Positions 6,082 through 6,695 of a stretch of DNA of 6,695 bases are shown here, piece by piece. The notes beneath the pieces are model-generated. The model was not told the origin of the DNA. It ran no database searches and saw only the letters and a program-made list of their open reading frames with translations. This stretch comes from Treponema sp. Its GTDB lineage: Bacteria > Spirochaetota > Spirochaetia > Treponematales > Breznakiellaceae. The position numbers and the translations under genes are program-made. The stretch lies in NCBI GenBank assembly GCA_031290325.1, contig JAITNU010000095.1, forward strand, positions 1 to 6,695. Reading direction: 5' to 3'. The first letter of the stretch is position 1; each line of letters opens with the position of its first letter.

Positions 6082-6087
6082 CCCTCC
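6082..6087 (-). promoter_or_regulatory. Ribosome binding site of the bactofilin gene
   Basis: GGAGGG on the minus strand, 5 nt before the ATG at 6076. It is the only strong SD in the bactofilin-TPR-mtaB operon; the two downstream genes seem to rely on overlapping stop/start codons. Confidence 0.7.
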
Positions 6088-6095
6088 ATTATTTT

Positions 6096-6124
6096 AAAGT
6101 ATCGGGTTAAAAACCCCGCGTCAA
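6096..6124 (-). promoter_or_regulatory. Probable promoter of the bactofilin-TPR-mtaB operon, with palindromic spacer
   Basis: On the minus strand TTGACG (complement of 6119-6124, 5/6 -35 match) is followed after 17 nt by TACTTT (complement of 6096-6101), a weak -10 that keeps the key T1, A2 and T6. Transcription would start near 6090, giving a leader of only about 14 nt that contains the SD. The spacer holds the inverted repeat GGGTT-TTT-AACCC (complement of 6104-6116), which could be an operator. The strong -35 and exact spacing support the call; the weak -10 lowers confidence. Confidence 0.5.
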
Positions 6125-6539
6125 TACCTATAGGGATGATGTTTTTTGCTGCAGCGAGGTTACGATAACAACTAAGTAAGTGATATTACCATGCCTGGGT
6201 GAGCGGTTGGAATAAAATCCGAAGGAGAAGACTTACGGCTTGATGAAAAAAATACCGTTTATGGCAAGGGTACACTGGTACTTGCTTGAAGCGAATAGTG
6301 CTTTTGAAGACAATAACGGTGCTTGACGCTGTTTTTGTTCGGCATGGTGCGGATCACGATATATACAGAAACCCACGAACAGGTAAAAAGGCGCAATAAT
6401 AGTTTCTCCAAATATGGTATCTTACGAAATTGCCAATGGCTTAACAGAAACGAAAAGGCGTGCAAGTTCGTTGTTTACTACTGCCGATGCCCGGATCAAA
6501 CTGAAGCGACTCACGGTTTAGTTCTTGACTGGGTACTAG
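6125..6539. other. Gene-poor stretch between the bactofilin operon and the right-edge gene
   Basis: No intact gene is supported here. It holds upstream sequence of the bactofilin promoter (6125-6180); an AAGGAG at 6222-6227, too far (15 nt) from ATG 6243 to be a good start signal; a short imperfect tandem repeat beginning TTGAAG at 6286 and 6304; and the broken HicA-like sequence. Open frames of 68 codons (minus, 6259-6465) and 81 codons (plus, 6323-6568, TTG start) overlap the HicA-like piece out of frame and have no SD or recognisable features. The picture fits decayed accessory DNA. Confidence 0.5.
6301..6446 (+). pseudogene. Remnant of a HicA-type (YcfA family) mRNA interferase toxin gene
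   Basis: The frame starting at 6301 reads, at 6334-6390, V-F-V-R-H-G-A-D-H-D-I-Y-R-N-P-R-T-G-K-K, which strongly resembles the core of HicA toxins, including the catalytic-type His in the G-x-D/S-H-x-I-Y motif. That frame ends in two consecutive stops (6397-6402). The expected C-terminal piece seems to continue in another frame as Y-E-I-A-N-G-L (6423-6443), and an N-terminal-like Y-L-L-E-A-N (6279-6296) lies in that same frame, in a 27-codon ORF from ATG 6243 to TGA 6326. At least two frameshifts plus stops therefore break the gene. No hicB antitoxin is visible in the window. HicA is recognised from motif memory, not a search, so the product call is tentative; no open frame here encodes a full-length HicA. 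Confidence 0.45.
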
Positions 6540-6548
6540 TTAAGGAAC
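6521..6548. other. Imperfect hairpin at the 3' end of the right-edge gene
   Basis: GTTC-TTGACT (6521-6530) can pair with AGTTAA-G-GAAC (6538-6548) around the 7-nt loop GGGTACT, with one G-U pair and one bulged G. On the minus strand it spans the TAA stop (6540-6542) of the partial gene. Neither strand has a T-run directly after it, so it is not a classical Rho-independent terminator; it could protect a transcript end or be chance. Confidence 0.3.
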
Positions 6549-6695
6549 TACGGTACAGATTCGCATGAAAACTTGTAAAAATGTTTCTTCATCCAATTCT
6601 TTCTCTAATCCTTCACTTTGGATTCTTGAAAAAGTGTCGCAAACTTTCCAGGGGCCGTCATGACTCTGTAGAGAAAAATAAACGCAATCCGCTTC
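6540..6695 (-). CDS. C-terminal end of an unidentified protein (partial, 51 codons visible)
   Basis: On the minus strand one frame is open from the right edge to a TAA at 6540-6542, and its translation looks protein-like: an aromatic/charged stretch (V-Y-F-S-L-Q-S-H-D-G-P-W-K-V), then an amphipathic acidic helix (E-G-L-E-K-E-L-D-E-E-T-F-L-Q-V-F) and a short hydrophobic end (I-C-T-V-V-P). I do not recognise the family. The start lies outside the window. It is on the same strand as the bactofilin operon but separated from it by about 460 nt with a separate promoter, so it is probably not co-transcribed. Openness over 51 codons is only modest evidence; random sequence can reach this length. Confidence 0.4.
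   Translation of the reverse strand, partial: EADCVYFSLQSHDGPWKVCDTFSRIQSEGLEKELDEETFLQVFMRICTVVP

Noticed and set aside
6160..6189. TTACGA / TATTAC as a plus-strand promoter for the 6243 region
   Set aside because: The -35 matches only 3/6 and no intact gene follows.
6259..6465. 68-codon minus-strand open frame
   Set aside because: Antisense to the HicA-like remnant; no SD or family resemblance.
6323..6568. 81-codon plus-strand open frame
   Set aside because: TTG start without SD; it is an out-of-frame reading of the HicA-like remnant and runs antisense into the right-edge frame.
1..6695. CRISPR array, tRNA/rRNA gene, insertion sequence or prophage
   Set aside because: No regularly spaced repeats, cloverleaf sequence, transposase motif or phage gene seen on either strand.

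Overview
The window looks like chromosomal DNA from an anaerobic, fermentative bacterium with mid-range GC, most plausibly a gut treponeme (Spirochaetota). This rests on a PAS-containing sensory [FeFe] hydrogenase, a gene type known to be abundant in termite-gut treponemes, lying next to an mtaB / TPR protein / bactofilin cluster of spirochaete character. The genus is inferred from gene content; no marker gene fixes it.

Layout. Positions 1-15 hold the first five codons of a gene leaving the window on the minus strand, with its own Shine-Dalgarno. Positions 16-348 form a divergent intergenic region with a 16-nt inverted repeat (275-290). A strong sigma-70-type promoter (349-377) then drives a tight plus-strand operon. 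Its genes are a small thioredoxin-fold [2Fe-2S] ferredoxin (409-645, GTG start), a group C-type sensory [FeFe] hydrogenase with a C-terminal [4Fe-4S]-PAS module (642-2408), and a SpoIIE/PP2C-type phosphatase with an extra uncharacterised C-terminal domain (2408-3631). Overlaps of 4 nt and 1 nt indicate translational coupling.

One nucleotide after that operon, a convergent minus-strand operon ends. In its own reading direction it encodes a bactofilin (6076-5708), a secreted TPR protein (5711-5085) and the radical-SAM tRNA methylthiotransferase MtaB (5084-3633), again with overlapping or abutting stop/start codons. A promoter with a palindromic spacer lies just upstream at 6096-6124. The remaining 6125-6539 has no intact gene, but one frame carries a clear piece of a HicA-type toxin broken by frameshifts and stops. 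At the right edge the last 51 codons of a minus-strand reading frame enter the window (6540-6695).

How the genes may work together. The first operon reads as a sensing-to-output chain: the hydrogenase H-cluster senses H2 or redox state, FeS clusters and the small ferredoxin move electrons, the PAS region relays the signal, and the phosphatase acts on an unknown phosphoprotein. No catalytic hydrogenase partner, kinase, anti-sigma factor or H-cluster maturase gene is in the window. The second operon combines tRNA modification with cell-envelope/cytoskeletal functions and has no evident link to hydrogen sensing.
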